Assembly (NCBI GenBank): GCA_000310025.1
Contig: FN649741.1
Location: forward strand, 6,814,881-6,878,880
Direction: 5' to 3'
Length of the DNA: 64,000 bases
From: Ectocarpus siliculosus
Lineage: Eukaryota > Sar > Phaeophyceae > Ectocarpales > Ectocarpaceae
Below are positions 39,640 to 50,719 of the stretch, in pieces. The number at the start of each line of letters is the position of its first letter. Position 1 is the first letter of the stretch. The notes beneath the pieces are model-generated. The model had not been told where the DNA came from. It did not search any database and saw nothing but the letters and a program-made list of their open reading frames with translations. The position numbers and the translations under genes were made by a program.

Positions 39640-40100
39640 TCAATTTTTTGTACGGAGTGCATCCAACAAGCGACGGTGTTGGAGAAGCAGAGGGAAACCT
39701 CGACCCACAAAGAGTTGAAAATCCTCCCCGAGATCGCAACGACCACCATCCGGCCCCAAGATTGGGGCACTGTCTGATAAAAGTCCTCTTTCGGAAAGCT
39801 TCACAGGAACCCGTCCTTCGGATTTAGGGATCTTAGACGACAAGCGTCCGGAACTTTGCATAAGGCCATGCACCACACACCCTTCTGTGACGGGCTGATG
39901 ATGGCAGCGCATCCATCCGTGAACCAACATGGGTTGTCGCGCTTTATGTCTAACTTATCAATTTCACCAGGAACAAATGAGGCACTATAACCATCTCCAG
40001 ATCCTAGCATCCAAGCCCCCAGCGACATTGACTTGACAGCAAAAAAATCAATATTAGTTAATGGTGGCAAATTCGACTTGATGGATTATGTTGTGGCAGA
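39640..40100 (-). pseudogene. Possible degraded coding fragment
   Basis: Minus-strand frame from about 40,100: LPPLTNIDFFAVKSMSLGAW, then NPCWFTDGCAAIISPSQKG and VWCMALCKVPDACRLRSLN. It stops at 39,801 while a second frame stays open to 39,640. Composition is protein-like, but there is no family assignment. It may be a mobile-element remnant. Confidence 0.25.
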
Positions 40101-40289
40101 ATTACGGTGAATATTGTGCGGAGTAACATGCTTCGGAATCCTCATTTCCCCGGCCGAGTGAATATTTGTGTGCGCGATGGATTTGTGTCAATCTTCATGA
40201 TTTCCTTTGCGTCGTCTGAAGCGGTACATACAGTTTCACGACATGGCGTATGCGTATTAGTGATGGAAAGGGTTGAGCGCATATGTTCT

Positions 40290-40780
40290 CACTCGCATTG
40301 GTCATATCTCTCACACTTTTTTACTGCTCTTCGTATGAGCCTACCTACTCATCATTTTCACTTGACTTGTATGAGTTGTACCCACGCACTTTCACTCCAA
40401 CTCGTGTGAGTCTTGTCACCTGTTTAGTACTACATGCTCCATCACCCACATAGCCTTATTTGTGTTTACGATGTGATATTTTGGTAAATGCGGGGTTTGA
40501 GCGAATGTGCGTTCCCTCCCCACCTCCTCTTATGGGTGATATTGGTCACATGTTTTCACTCCTCTTCGCTTGAGACTCGTTTTCACTATATTTCGTGAAA
40601 GCTACGACTCACATATTTTTACGTCCGTTCGTGCAAATCTTGTCACCTACTCATTCGCGTTTGTACATACATGCTTCATCATTCAAACTGTCCCGCTCTA
40701 CTTTCGTAGGCGAGGCGTTTGCCAAGGTGGTTTCAGTCACCTTCGTATGATAATCAGACATTCACTCAAGTTCGTGGAAA
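40290..40780 (+). repeat. Degenerate CACTC/TTCGTATGAG repeats
   Basis: Words such as TTTTCACT, CTTCGTATGAG, CTTGTCACCT and TACTCAT recur about every 40-60 bp with heavy variation, which suggests an old minisatellite. No coding potential. Confidence 0.45.
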
Positions 40781-40819
40781 CAACAACACGGACATGTTAC
40801 TCCGCGATGCCGAGTGCAG

Positions 40820-41413
40820 TCACGCAGCAACTGGGATTGAATGAAGGGTACTAGAGGTCGAAGTCATTGATCCGGCCATGAGGTTATTGCGGGGTGGAAG
40901 GGTACTATTGGGGGAAGGATGGGTAAGGGGTGCGTTTAGGCGGAACCGGACGATGAGTGCCGCCAAACCGGTGGATTGGAACAAATGTTTCTTGGGGGTG
41001 CGGATGGAAGAAGGCTTTGAAATTGGGGGGGGGGGGGAAGCTGCCAACATATTGGTGGCGTGTGCAGCCAAACCAAGGTGGGTTGAAATGGATTCGCTTC
41101 GAGTCGGGAGAATGCAATCGTTGAAGCCAGGAACTCGGATGGAGGCGAAATGGCGGTATTGGGAGGAACGCGGGTAGTGGCTGGATTTGGCGATGAGCAA
41201 AGTCCAGTGTAGACTCAAAGAAACTTGGAGACTCGGAAAGTTCAAGGTGTGGGAAGCTAGGGATTCGTGTAGCCAGGAGCTGGGATAAGGGCGGCCGTAT
41301 TCATTCGTGTGTGATTGCGTGTGGAACGAATACCCAACCAGATGTTTTGTCTCGCTCAGCGACATATATTCTCCTACCGGCACGACTTGCTTGTCGCACT
41401 GAAGTGACTCCAC
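40820..41413 (-). CDS. Hypothetical 197-codon open frame, doubtful
   Basis: A Ser/His/Pro-rich frame (for example SLHWTLLIAKSSHYPRSSQY, VPGFNDCILPTRSESIS) overlaps a plus-strand frame of 99 codons. No splice partners, domains or signal sequence are seen. The Pro run comes from a G homopolymer at 41,028-41,037. It may be a spurious or mobile-element-derived frame; coding status is unknown. Confidence 0.2.
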   Translation of the reverse strand: MESLQCDKQVVPVGEYMSLSETKHLVGYSFHTQSHTNEYGRPYPSSWLHESLASHTLNFPSLQVSLSLHWTLLIAKSSHYPRSSQYRHFASIRVPGFNDCILPTRSESISTHLGLAAHATNMLAASPPPPISKPSSIRTPKKHLFQSTGLAALIVRFRLNAPLTHPSPNSTLPPRNNLMAGSMTSTSSTLHSIPVAA

Positions 41414-42872
41414 CCGGTAGCTGTGGCGGTTCAGTGTGCGAACTTTGCGGTTGTTAGAGGTGTGGGTCCGAATCTGGGCCCAGAGCGAAACATCTTGAGG
41501 TTTCTCATTGTCATAGTCGAAAAATCTTCACAACATATCACCTTACGCCGGAGAAGAGTGTTTCGACACAGACTGCATTGGAGATCTGACTTCCAATAAT
41601 GGGCGAAACATCTTTGCATATTGTTGCGCAAGCATGCCCCCAACAGTGACGCGTTACGACACGAACTGTCGCTCACCTCGTCGTGACCGGTGTTTGCATG
41701 GCCGGTGGACGTGCCTTTTCTTTATGTCCTTCATACCCATAACAAACAAAACGTCGCTCGCAGTACAATCGTCTATTCAATCCCCCGTTATCCATCTGGT
41801 CTTACTCTTCTCCATGTAGAGCTTCGGGGCAGACAAATTCAGGGATAACCGCCCCCAACTGGTGCCCTCACACAGGTGTGTGAAGTGTACATGTAGCTGC
41901 CTACTCTACTTGGTTTCGTCGACACTGCGCCAATAATTGTTGTTTCATTTGCCCATACATATTCTATGTTCCGTTTTGGCCCATTGTTGGGACGTAAATC
42001 ACGCACGCGTCACCTCTCGTGATTGACCGCAGCAGTATAAACTGCATACATTGCATCATCGTTCCGCAACAACAACGAGGAGAGTTCAGAATCTTGCGCC
42101 AAACTGGAGTAGAAATTACGTCCATACAGCATTAGTCTAGTCTAGAACCAAACGTCGCACGGGGTGTTGTTCAGGTGGGTTTGCTTTCGATCAGCAAGAG
42201 GCATTTCCCAGGATCTTGTTGTAGTGACTACTGTAGTGACTTGGGCCAAGACTTGCAGGAGACTGGCAAACGGCGGGTTCGTACCCGTCGGGTTTTTGGT
42301 GGGCAGGTGATCTTTCGCGGCAGGTAATCGCGATTCCTCCGCACTTTCTCAGAGAAAGTAGTGTTGAAGTACATGTCGCGCGTAGCGAACGGAACAACTC
42401 CAGCTAGATTACTACGGTACCGATGTTGCCCCAACCACGACGCATGCAAACGAGTTCTACTCGCCGATATGCATCGCTAGTAAAAGCTGGCAGCAGCATG
42501 TGCGAGAGCTTCAACTTTTATGCGAAAAAGTTCGGGTCGGTTTGACGTTTGTGGCGAGTGGCAGTGAAGAGCGGGAAAACACCTCACATCTCTCCGAACC
42601 CGCCGTGCGCCAGGAGATTACCCGTAAAGCAGACGTGATCGGACACGGAAGTTTAGCTCTTCCCGGGGTCAATACCCAGACTAATGCCATATATGAAGCT
42701 GCCTTTTAGTCGGTATAAGCACCTCGCCGTAGAGAAATCGACCTCTCATACCACAAGTATGCTACAAAACTTCTACCACCATAAATTACGATGCGGGACC
42801 TAGGGCCCTACGTGGCCCAGGATTTTTTCAAGATGATCCCTCCCCGCCCACGAAATCTACAGCAATGGACAA

Positions 42873-43172
42873 TCATCCCCCACGGGCTGCGTCTTTGCAC
42901 TCGATATCGTTTTGGAGTACGTTCACCGTCACCTTCCTTCCTTCGAACTCTATCGTCCTTGTGGCCGTTTTCACAGAAACATCTCGACAATTCGCCTCTA
43001 ACCCTGCCTCGTTTGCGGTGGGGAAGGTTATCTGTCTCGAAGCTCTTGCTCTCTTCCACGCCATCTTTCCCTCCTCCACTGCTGCGTTGGTCTCTGTCTT
43101 GTCCTCCTCCCGTCCCATTTCCTCCCCCTCCATCGCTGTCAAGTGTGTGTATTTTTGTGGGTGTCCCGCCAC
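42873..43172 (-). CDS. Possible coding fragment, unknown
   Basis: The frame reads MEGEEMGREEDKTETNAAV, then WKRARASRQITFPTANEAG and RTIEFEGRKVTVNVLQNDIE before a stop at 42,873. Its charge pattern is plausible for a real protein, but an overlapping minus frame is also open and no splice sites settle the matter. Confidence 0.25.
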   Translation of the reverse strand: MAGHPQKYTHLTAMEGEEMGREEDKTETNAAVEEGKMAWKRARASRQITFPTANEAGLEANCRDVSVKTATRTIEFEGRKVTVNVLQNDIECKDAARGG

Positions 43173-43607
43173 GCATGCTGTCGTACACCTTCACGGCGGC
43201 GTTGTGTGTTTAGTTCAGTGCCCCTCCTGGCGGCTTATATCAGCTAACGCGTGCGTGTGGTTGGGAGCGTAACGAAACTTTGTTCCACCTTCGTGATTAG
43301 GGTTAGGTTATTATAACGAGGTCTCTTCACAATAGACCGTGTGTCACGACCTAATGTCGGTGGATCACAACGAAACCGATTAGGCAAGAGTGCATTTTAC
43401 GTGGGGTTTAGGTGGAGCAAGAGGGCTTGTTGTACATAGGCGTGCAGGGTCAACTGGGTTGTAGCCCCTGCATCGCGGTGGAAGATATCGCCTGCGCAAA
43501 GTCACCTGCATTCACCTCTCTCCGTCGTGCTAAGCCCTACGAGCGGCTCCCGGTATCCAGCAAGCTCACCAGACACACGTGGCGCGTCCCCTTCTTTCCG
43601 TTCGCAG

Positions 43608-46401
43608 CCCCAGACCTGAGGAACGTGGAGCGCAAACACACCCTTGTGTTTGAAGACGACTCAAGCGATGGCAACGACCTCAGCGAAGGTGGACCGAATG
43701 TCGGGAAGGAGCCTCACTCGGGGGAGGAGGAGGAGGAGAAGGAGGAGGAGTGGGAGTCGTCGCAGGATAAGCATCGCGGCTTACCCCCGGCTACCAACCC
43801 AAAGAAGAAAGGCCGGGGTAGGCTCGCTCTTCGCGGGAAACCTCCTGCGATGGTGCCGCAACGTGTCATGGAGTTGGAGTCATCGTCTGAAGACGATGTC
43901 TTCGAGATCCAGCCGGTTCGCAGGGAGTGGTCTACGCGACGCGCAGTTCGTGAGTCGTCGGTGGAGTCGGTGGAGGTAGTGGAGGCGCCAATCGCAGCGA
44001 AGAAGAGTCAACGAAAGCAGGGCGGGAAGAACAAAACCGCTACGGCAAGGCCGGGCGCCCCGGTGAAAAAACCGCGGGGGAAGTCAACGAACAAAGTCAA
44101 CGACTCTTCGCACGACTCTTCGCGGAAGGCGTCCGCCACGGCCCCCAAAAAACGGGGGGCGGCGGCTGGGAATAATCCGGCCGCCACGGGTGCGAATGCG
44201 GGCGGGAAACCCCAGAAGAAGAAACGCACCAAACTTCCTCGAGCGAAAGAGTCATAAGCAGAAAAAGAGGCGAGGGAGAGGGCGACGGAGGAACTGGAGG
44301 CAAAAAAGGCCCGCAAGTGGAGCACTTTTTATGAAGCGCGGGGAGTCGTGGAGCAAGGCCAGGCCGAACGGGTGGACAAGAGGAAACAAAACGACCGCTC
44401 CCTGCAGGTGATCAAAAATATAGCAGCACGAGTGTCATGGGACTATGACAGCGTTTCTCTTCCAACTTGTCCGCCTCCGCATCGCTACACACCTCGTCCT
44501 GCACCGTTTACTTTTTCCTCCCGCCTGCCTAACCCATGGCCCATCCCAAAGCATCTGTCAAAACCATTCACACCGCCTGTCTATCCGGGTCGCAGTAGAT
44601 GTAAGACCATCACTGCGCCCTTATGACGTTACTACGAAAGGATGTGGACGTCCGTCTGTTTCGAATGTGCGTAGTTTCATGTCGCCCCTACCTTCAAACA
44701 TGCTGCACCAGGGCGCTGTCAGCGAAAGCAAGAACTCGGAGTCGTCCAAAGCTGGAGAGCCCGGGAATGCGTCAGCGGGCAGGGCCGCAGACGGCCACCC
44801 CTTTGAGCGTGAGGAGGAACACCTCCGGGACAGCCGTGGGCCACAGAGAGTACATGAGGGAAACCACTACGCCAGTGCTCGCCCTCCGTCAGAGTGGTAC
44901 GGAGGTTCGTCAGCACACCGACCGAGGTCTCGCAGCCGAGACCAAGACCTTCGCCGGGGACGAAGCTCAAGCAGAGGCCGTAACCGCAGCCGGTCGAGGC
45001 ACGAAGGCGGTAGTGGCTGGGGCGGTGACATGCGCAACCTACGATCGCGCTCTCGATCGAAGCAGAGGAACTACCCCGGTGGTGGTCACGTCTACGGCTC
45101 TAGGCGCGGTTCAAGGAGCCGCGAACGGTCTCGGTACTCACCGTCAGGTTCACGAACGTATCCTAGCCTAGAACAGCCAAGCCGCCGGGATTCTCGTCAG
45201 CGCTCGCCCCGACCGGGCTACTACGGTCATCACGGGGCCTACTCACACCAGCACTACGACAGTCGCGAGCGCCTACGTACCCTTCGCTCCTCCGAAAGCC
45301 GCGCGCGGCACGAGCGGTACCGTGCGGAGCGCTCGTGGAGCCGCGAGCGTCGCCATGGGAGATATGGTTCCCGAGACAACCACCCGCCGCACGGGAGTAA
45401 CCACCCAGACGGCGACGGTGGCGCGACATGGTACCCGTCACACTCATCTGCCGCACAGCGCCGCCAGTGTAGTCCTAATCGGACACATGGCGGCTCCGAT
45501 TCCGCCCGCGAGGGCACTGGCACCTGCGATCCAAGCCGCACCGGAAGTCGGCAACAGGGAACAACAGGAGGCTCTGTGGCGGGTCCCAACGCCGACGGCT
45601 ACGAAGGTGGTGAGAGCACAGGTTACCGTCGTGGAATTATTTCATGCGCGGTGGGGGTTCCTCGTTCTTTTTTGGCATAGTAGCTTCGAAGCATGGTCGT
45701 CCCGTCCCGACCGTGTGTAGCGTGGACCGAGCATGCCCCATACTCTTCGTCCACAGTCCTCCCGCATGTCGTCTGTACTTCGTACCTTATGCTTCTAAAG
45801 CAAGCGGTGTACGTAACCCTCATATACACACGCCCTTCCCGAACATTCGCATCAACGAACGATGCTGTCGGCAGATGAACCTGTGGCGAGGCTGGCATCG
45901 GCGCATGTGAAGTTCGTGCACAACAGGACCCAGACCGTAGGAGGTTTGCGAGAGTTGGTGGACGCGGCGCTCGAGATGGCAAGCTCTCGACATGGCAAGG
46001 CATTGCGCTTCCCTACGAGCATTTACAGGATGCTAGGGGTGTCCACCACGAACATGGGCAGGTACTTGTACCGATCTGTTTCCCGGGTGACGTAATTCTA
46101 GTTCCGGCAACACATGGGCACACTATTTTAACGTTCTGCGCGAGAGGCTACGTCCTCGAAACCACGACACGTTTGCCTTTTCTTTCTTACGCCCTGCTGC
46201 CGTATCCTTGGTCCCTCCCCTTCGCAAACGTTCCCGACGTATGGCATGATCGCGACATGCTTTGGTCCTTCCCCACCCTACATATACAGGTGGAAGGAGG
46301 AGCTCGAAAGATTCGCGGGTTACGACGACTCGTATACGTTGGAGAATGCCAGGAGTGGGAAGGGAGGCAACGACGTCAACCAGAAAAATTCCAAAAAATA
46401 G
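43608..46401 (+). CDS. Nuclear acidic/RS-rich protein with novel C-terminal segment
   Basis: Supported coding segments: about 43,608-44,257 (after a TTCGCAG acceptor), 44,258-44,408, about 44,712-45,609, 45,875-46,061 and 46,290-46,401 (stop TAG). The last two junctions have GTGAGA/GGCAG and GTACTT/TACAG borders and exact phase. The first part is acidic then Lys-rich (EEEEEKEEEW, AAKKSQRKQGGKNK). The second is a charged helix (EKEARERATEELEAKKARKW). The third is an RS domain with many SR/RS pairs (SAHRPRSRSRDQDLRRGRSS). The C-terminus is ordered: VARLASAHVKFVHNRTQTVG, LRELVDAALEMASSRHG and FPTSIYRMLGVSTTNMGRWK. An in-frame TAA at 44,255-44,257 interrupts unless a 72-bp GT-AG candidate intron (44,190-44,261) is spliced out. 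The first ATG exon is not identified. RS domains usually serve splicing or nuclear bodies; function is otherwise unknown. Confidence 0.6.
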
Positions 46402-48070
46402 GAGAGGGTAACGAATCCTTCCCGCGTGAGGTCTGGGTAGACGAAGTGTTACGTGGTAGGCTTGTCTCTGCATTTGGTCCGTGCAAGTCTTGCTTCCTCG
46501 AGACGGATGTTGTCGGGAGCGTGCACACCGGGGATGTGTGTTGGCTTCGTGGCGACCGATGGTGCTTAGCGTCGTGTTCGTAGGGCTTGTCGCTCTATGA
46601 TAGTTCTGTACGTTGTGCGGGATAGTTTTCCATCTCGAGCCAAGTCTGTGCATTCGCATACGGAGTGCATGCCTTGATGGTTGTCGTGTACACGGCCGGC
46701 CTATTACAGGTCCAAAACCGTCCGACTCCACTTGAGTTCGGTATGCTACGGCTATGTAAGTTGTGGAATAGGTGACCTCGGCGCCGCAACACACCGTCTT
46801 CGGCCGAGACCGCGGAAGACGGCAGCGTTCCTAAACCACGGTGACTTTGCCACCCGCGATGCTGAGATCGTGTTCCTTGCCGTTTCGTTTGTTGCCTTTC
46901 CACTGACGTTTCGTTTGGGTCAACACCCTCTATATTTGTTTGTTTTCGTGTTTGCATGGGTGTCTGTGGGGGGGGGGCAGAGGGGGGCTGGTACCAGTGC
47001 CTGTAGCCGGATCGGGGGACGGATCCTTGTCGTTTATTTCGTATAGTCCTTGGGGATGCGTTCCTGCATGGTGGATTGTTGGCAGCACGTTTTATTTGTG
47101 TTCGACTTGTATTTCGCTGTTGTAGCGGCGGTAGTTTATGGTGTGTGTTCTTGGTGGTTTTGTGGGGACCCCGGGTCGCGTGCGCCAAGTAGCATGCGTA
47201 ATGGACCATGGACGTTGGTATGTCTGTACCAGTAACGGGTGTGGCCTTCGGATCCCCCTTCCCGACTGCTCGTTCTCGGATGCCCTTCAACTGGGAGTTT
47301 GAGCGTCACAGTAGTACAATCTTGTTGTCGGTTGGCGTAGTACTGATGTACCAATCTATGGCCGATCCCCAGCACTTCGCATGTAGCATTGAGACCGTTA
47401 GGTTTGTTTGGGGGTTTCCTATGGTTTTCGTTGAAAGGGAGGTTGAGTTTTTTTCAGCTTTCTGTTCCTTTTCCCGGGTGAGTCGTGATGGTGAGAGATG
47501 GGCAACCGTGCAAAGTGAAGGGGCTGTTGGTGGTGTCATTACACGACACCGATGTCCCTATTATGCCCTGGTCATGCATGTGGATGAATGCATGTGGTGG
47601 GGGTTTCACCCGGCAAGGGTTTCCCCTCTAGTAATGATATACACGACCGTGTACGAACAGTCCCAACGAACTGGCTGGCGTACCTTTCGTCTATTCGGCG
47701 GACTTCATTCGCTCAAAACACGTTGTTGCTGCAACGGCCTGGTGTTTGTCGTACATGGACGAAAACGTTTAACAAAGAAATGCAGCAAGTGCCCCCGCGC
47801 ACGAGTCCCAATATCTGCGTTGGGTCTAGTCACCATGTACTTCTTGTTATTTCTTTGATCAGTCAGTTTTCGTTCGCATAGCCAACGGTCGGGTCTCAGG
47901 CATAAGCCGATCTCAGCCCAAGCAGCAAGCCTTGTCGTGGCCCAACAGCTACCGCTTGCTGTGGCGCGTTAATCGGGGTCTGCGCGCTGCTCACCACGTG
48001 GTGGTGATGGACATCGTGGCGGAGCCAAGACCGCGTCGTCGTCGAAGGTCATTTTATTTCGTCGTGGTCG
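46402..48070. other. Unassigned stretch
   Basis: It holds long but featureless frames on both strands (for example 47,290-46,595 minus and 47,208-47,858 plus) with no splice or domain evidence, and a G run at 46,969. I see no supported gene. Confidence 0.4.
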
Positions 48071-49800
48071 TCAACCTCCACACCAATTGTCCACCTCTGC
48101 AGCGACTGCCTCCAAATTAATTGGCTGTAGGGATCGCTTCTCCGAGTCGGGGGTGTCCCGGGCGTGAAAACGAGCATCTCGGGAGAGGCTAGCCGCTGCT
48201 AAATACATAGGCACGCTAGATTGTTTGCGCACTACTATGATCATGTCAACCTCTGCGGCATCGTGCTTACAGCAACGGTGAACCTCTCCAAACACCCTTA
48301 GTGGAACGCACCCAGCACTGCCCACTGACTGCAGTGCGCGCTTCTACTTACAACAGGACACACACCTACGGAGAATTTCGTCGATATGCCGACCACCCCC
48401 CTCCTGGAGTCCGGGCCACGCTCGGGGTGAATTTTTCTTCAGAAGGGCAGAGCCGGGTTCCAAGCGCACGTCTCAACTAACCGCAGTGTGACGGACATGT
48501 GGGCGCATTTTCCCGGAATCGCATACGAGCATGCTTCCGGGAAATCGATGACAACAAACCCGATGCTGTTGGCCTTCAACTCGGCGGCCAACCGTCGGAG
48601 GTCTGAAACGGCCCCGCCGTACTGCATCGCCGGAGGTTTGCGTACGTCTAGTTTGAAGAGCCGTACTACTCGGTCCATGTCATGGGCGCAAACTACTATT
48701 GCTCGTTTCGCAGGGCCGCGGTCTCCCCGGTTCACAGACCGCATGGCACCGGCTGCAGGAAGGAATAAGGGCTTCTCGTTAACCTCGAGGGCGTCCACGT
48801 GAATGTGGGTGACACTACCGCGCCTCGTGGCGAATGCCGTCACCTCGCTTCCCGCCCACAAAACCTCTCCTATCGACACCGGCTTAGTGAGTTCGCCTCC
48901 CGTATTGTCAGTGCCGGCTGTGTCAGCTGTGTCAGGGTAGCACAAGGCTCCCATTCTGGTCTTGCGCACGATACCTGTTGCGGCGGCGCATTCTATCGTC
49001 TGATACGAACAAGCGTCCACCCTCTGGTTCTCCTGCACAACAGGCACCGTACACAAACACACGTGGATGGGGCGGGCCGTTCACGATACCATTAGCCCCA
49101 CCGCGAGCCTGCGCCAAGTGTGTTGTCTTACTTTTCAAACGGTTCCCCAACTTGCAATTGACCGTTTGTCCCTACCCTATCCCTAACCCACTACAGATAC
49201 AGCTACAGCTACACTGACTAAACCTTGGCGTTCAAGACTCACTCACCTCGAAGTTTTGAATCGTCCATGTCGTCTTGCCACCGAATGCATCTCTTAGCAT
49301 GTTGTCCCCCACGTTCCCTTCGACCCAGCAGTCGACGAACTCCTCCGACAAGCTAAACATGGACGTGCCGCGCCTCACTCCAAGGTTCCTCAGCTTCGAG
49401 ATGTGCATCCCAACAGCTGCTTTACAAACAGCCCCCATTACAGACCGCGTGATATCTCCCTCAATAAGCACCGGAAAACCGGCCGTTAAGCATGCCCGGA
49501 ACACGCGGTCGCTATGCCTTCGCCTCGCCTCGCCCTTGCTCCAGAAGGAGTCGCCATCGTCCTCTCTCCTACGAACATTGTAGGGGGGGGCGTTGTCTCT
49601 TGAAAGGAATCCGTAAAAGAGACCATTGTCGAGACACCCAAACCCGTCACCGAGGCTATCCGTGCCATCTTTAAGTTCTCCCTTGTGCCACATGTCGACC
49701 AGAATGTCGCAAGTTTCCTTCGCCAGGGCTTGGCCATGTTGGCAGCGGAGGATGCGCGCCCTGACATTGTCGCGCCTCTCCTCGTTCGCTTCTTCCTCTG
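48071..49800 (-). CDS. JmjC-like Fe(II)/2-oxoglutarate oxygenase, 3' part
   Basis: Three exons: from a likely acceptor near 49,800 (GGGTCCAG) to 49,247, then 49,032-48,482, then 48,296-48,071. Donors are GTGAGT and GTTAGT, and phases agree at both joins. An alternative reading without the last intron stops at 48,439. Exon 1 has FPVLIEGDITRS, resembling the P-V-V-I-x-G strand before a JmjC fold. Exon 2 has RRGSVTHIHVDALE, giving an H-x-D iron pair, and about 100 residues later SYAIPGKCAHMSV, resembling the I-P-x-G-x-x-H strand with the distal iron His. KRAIVVC between them fits the Lys-bearing strand. The last exon gives VFGEVHRCCKHDAAEVD and a Cys-rich tail. JmjC proteins hydroxylate or demethylate proteins; the substrate is unknown. 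The 5' exon(s) are missing, perhaps toward or beyond the gap at 50,594. Confidence 0.5.
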
Positions 49801-50571
49801 GACCCCGGGGCTGGGAACGATGTGCAGACGCAGGACGTGTGGGGGTCCGGCGTATGGGTCTGCGCGTCAGATGCTCGCCGCCCGAAATCGAAACAACAAT
49901 GCTGATAGGAAGAACAAAACAGGGCAGCCGTGGGGCTGTTCTGCCGTTGATAGACCGGGTGGAGTACCGGCTACGCACCTACGACATACGCTGCCTGCTG
50001 TTCTACACCCGAACGGTGTCACGAGGTGTGCATGTTTGCGCGACGCGAATTTAGTTCGAGCCCGGCGCGCGATTTGAGACGTGTTACGACCTCACGTTTG
50101 GCCGAGATACCATCATCCAACCTGGTTTGGCGTTGCCGGGACAGGCATCCTCCGTCCATTTAATGACCAAGCCCCCCCGGCTCGTGCCAGGAGGACGAAG
50201 ACTGGGTAGTCTGGACCTCAACCCTTCATCGAGATTTGTTTCTTGTTGCCTGAGTCCCCTTCATCCTCCAGCGCGAACGTGTGTGCCTAGTTAACTCTGG
50301 CCTACGGAGGTCCACTTCAGTATTTTCTGATCTAACCTTCTGACTGTCACATGGTGTCGTGCGAAGCGATTCTGTCCCCTTACGCCTATCAGCTCCAGGC
50401 TCCTGTTCGTACTCGCGTCGTTGGTCTGTAGACTCTGCGTCGTCAAAACAACGGGCGTCGAGTGGTTGGGTCAGGGCGTTCCCCGAATTTTTCGTGGGAT
50501 TTTTAATCACGCGTAAATATATTTTAGGACAAAGCAAAGCACGCGTGAGGTTGACCAAGCATACCACGGGG

Positions 50572-50719
50572 GGGGGGGGGGGGGGGGGGGGGGNNNNNNN
50601 NNNNNNNNNNNNNNNNNNNNNNNNNNNNNNNNNNNNNNNNNNNNNNNNNNNNNNNNNNNNNNNNNNNNNNNNNNNNNNNNNNNNNNNNNNNNNGGGGGGG
50701 GGGGGGGGGGGGGGGGGGG
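50572..50719. other. Assembly gap inside a G homopolymer
   Basis: Runs of G (from about 50,571, and 50,694-50,719) border 100 N. The gap size is presumably arbitrary and reflects sequencing failure at poly(G). Confidence 0.9.

Noticed and set aside
46595-47290. 231-codon minus-strand open frame
   Set aside because: Rich in Arg/His/Pro/Thr without any conserved pattern; it looks like chance openness in GC-rich DNA.
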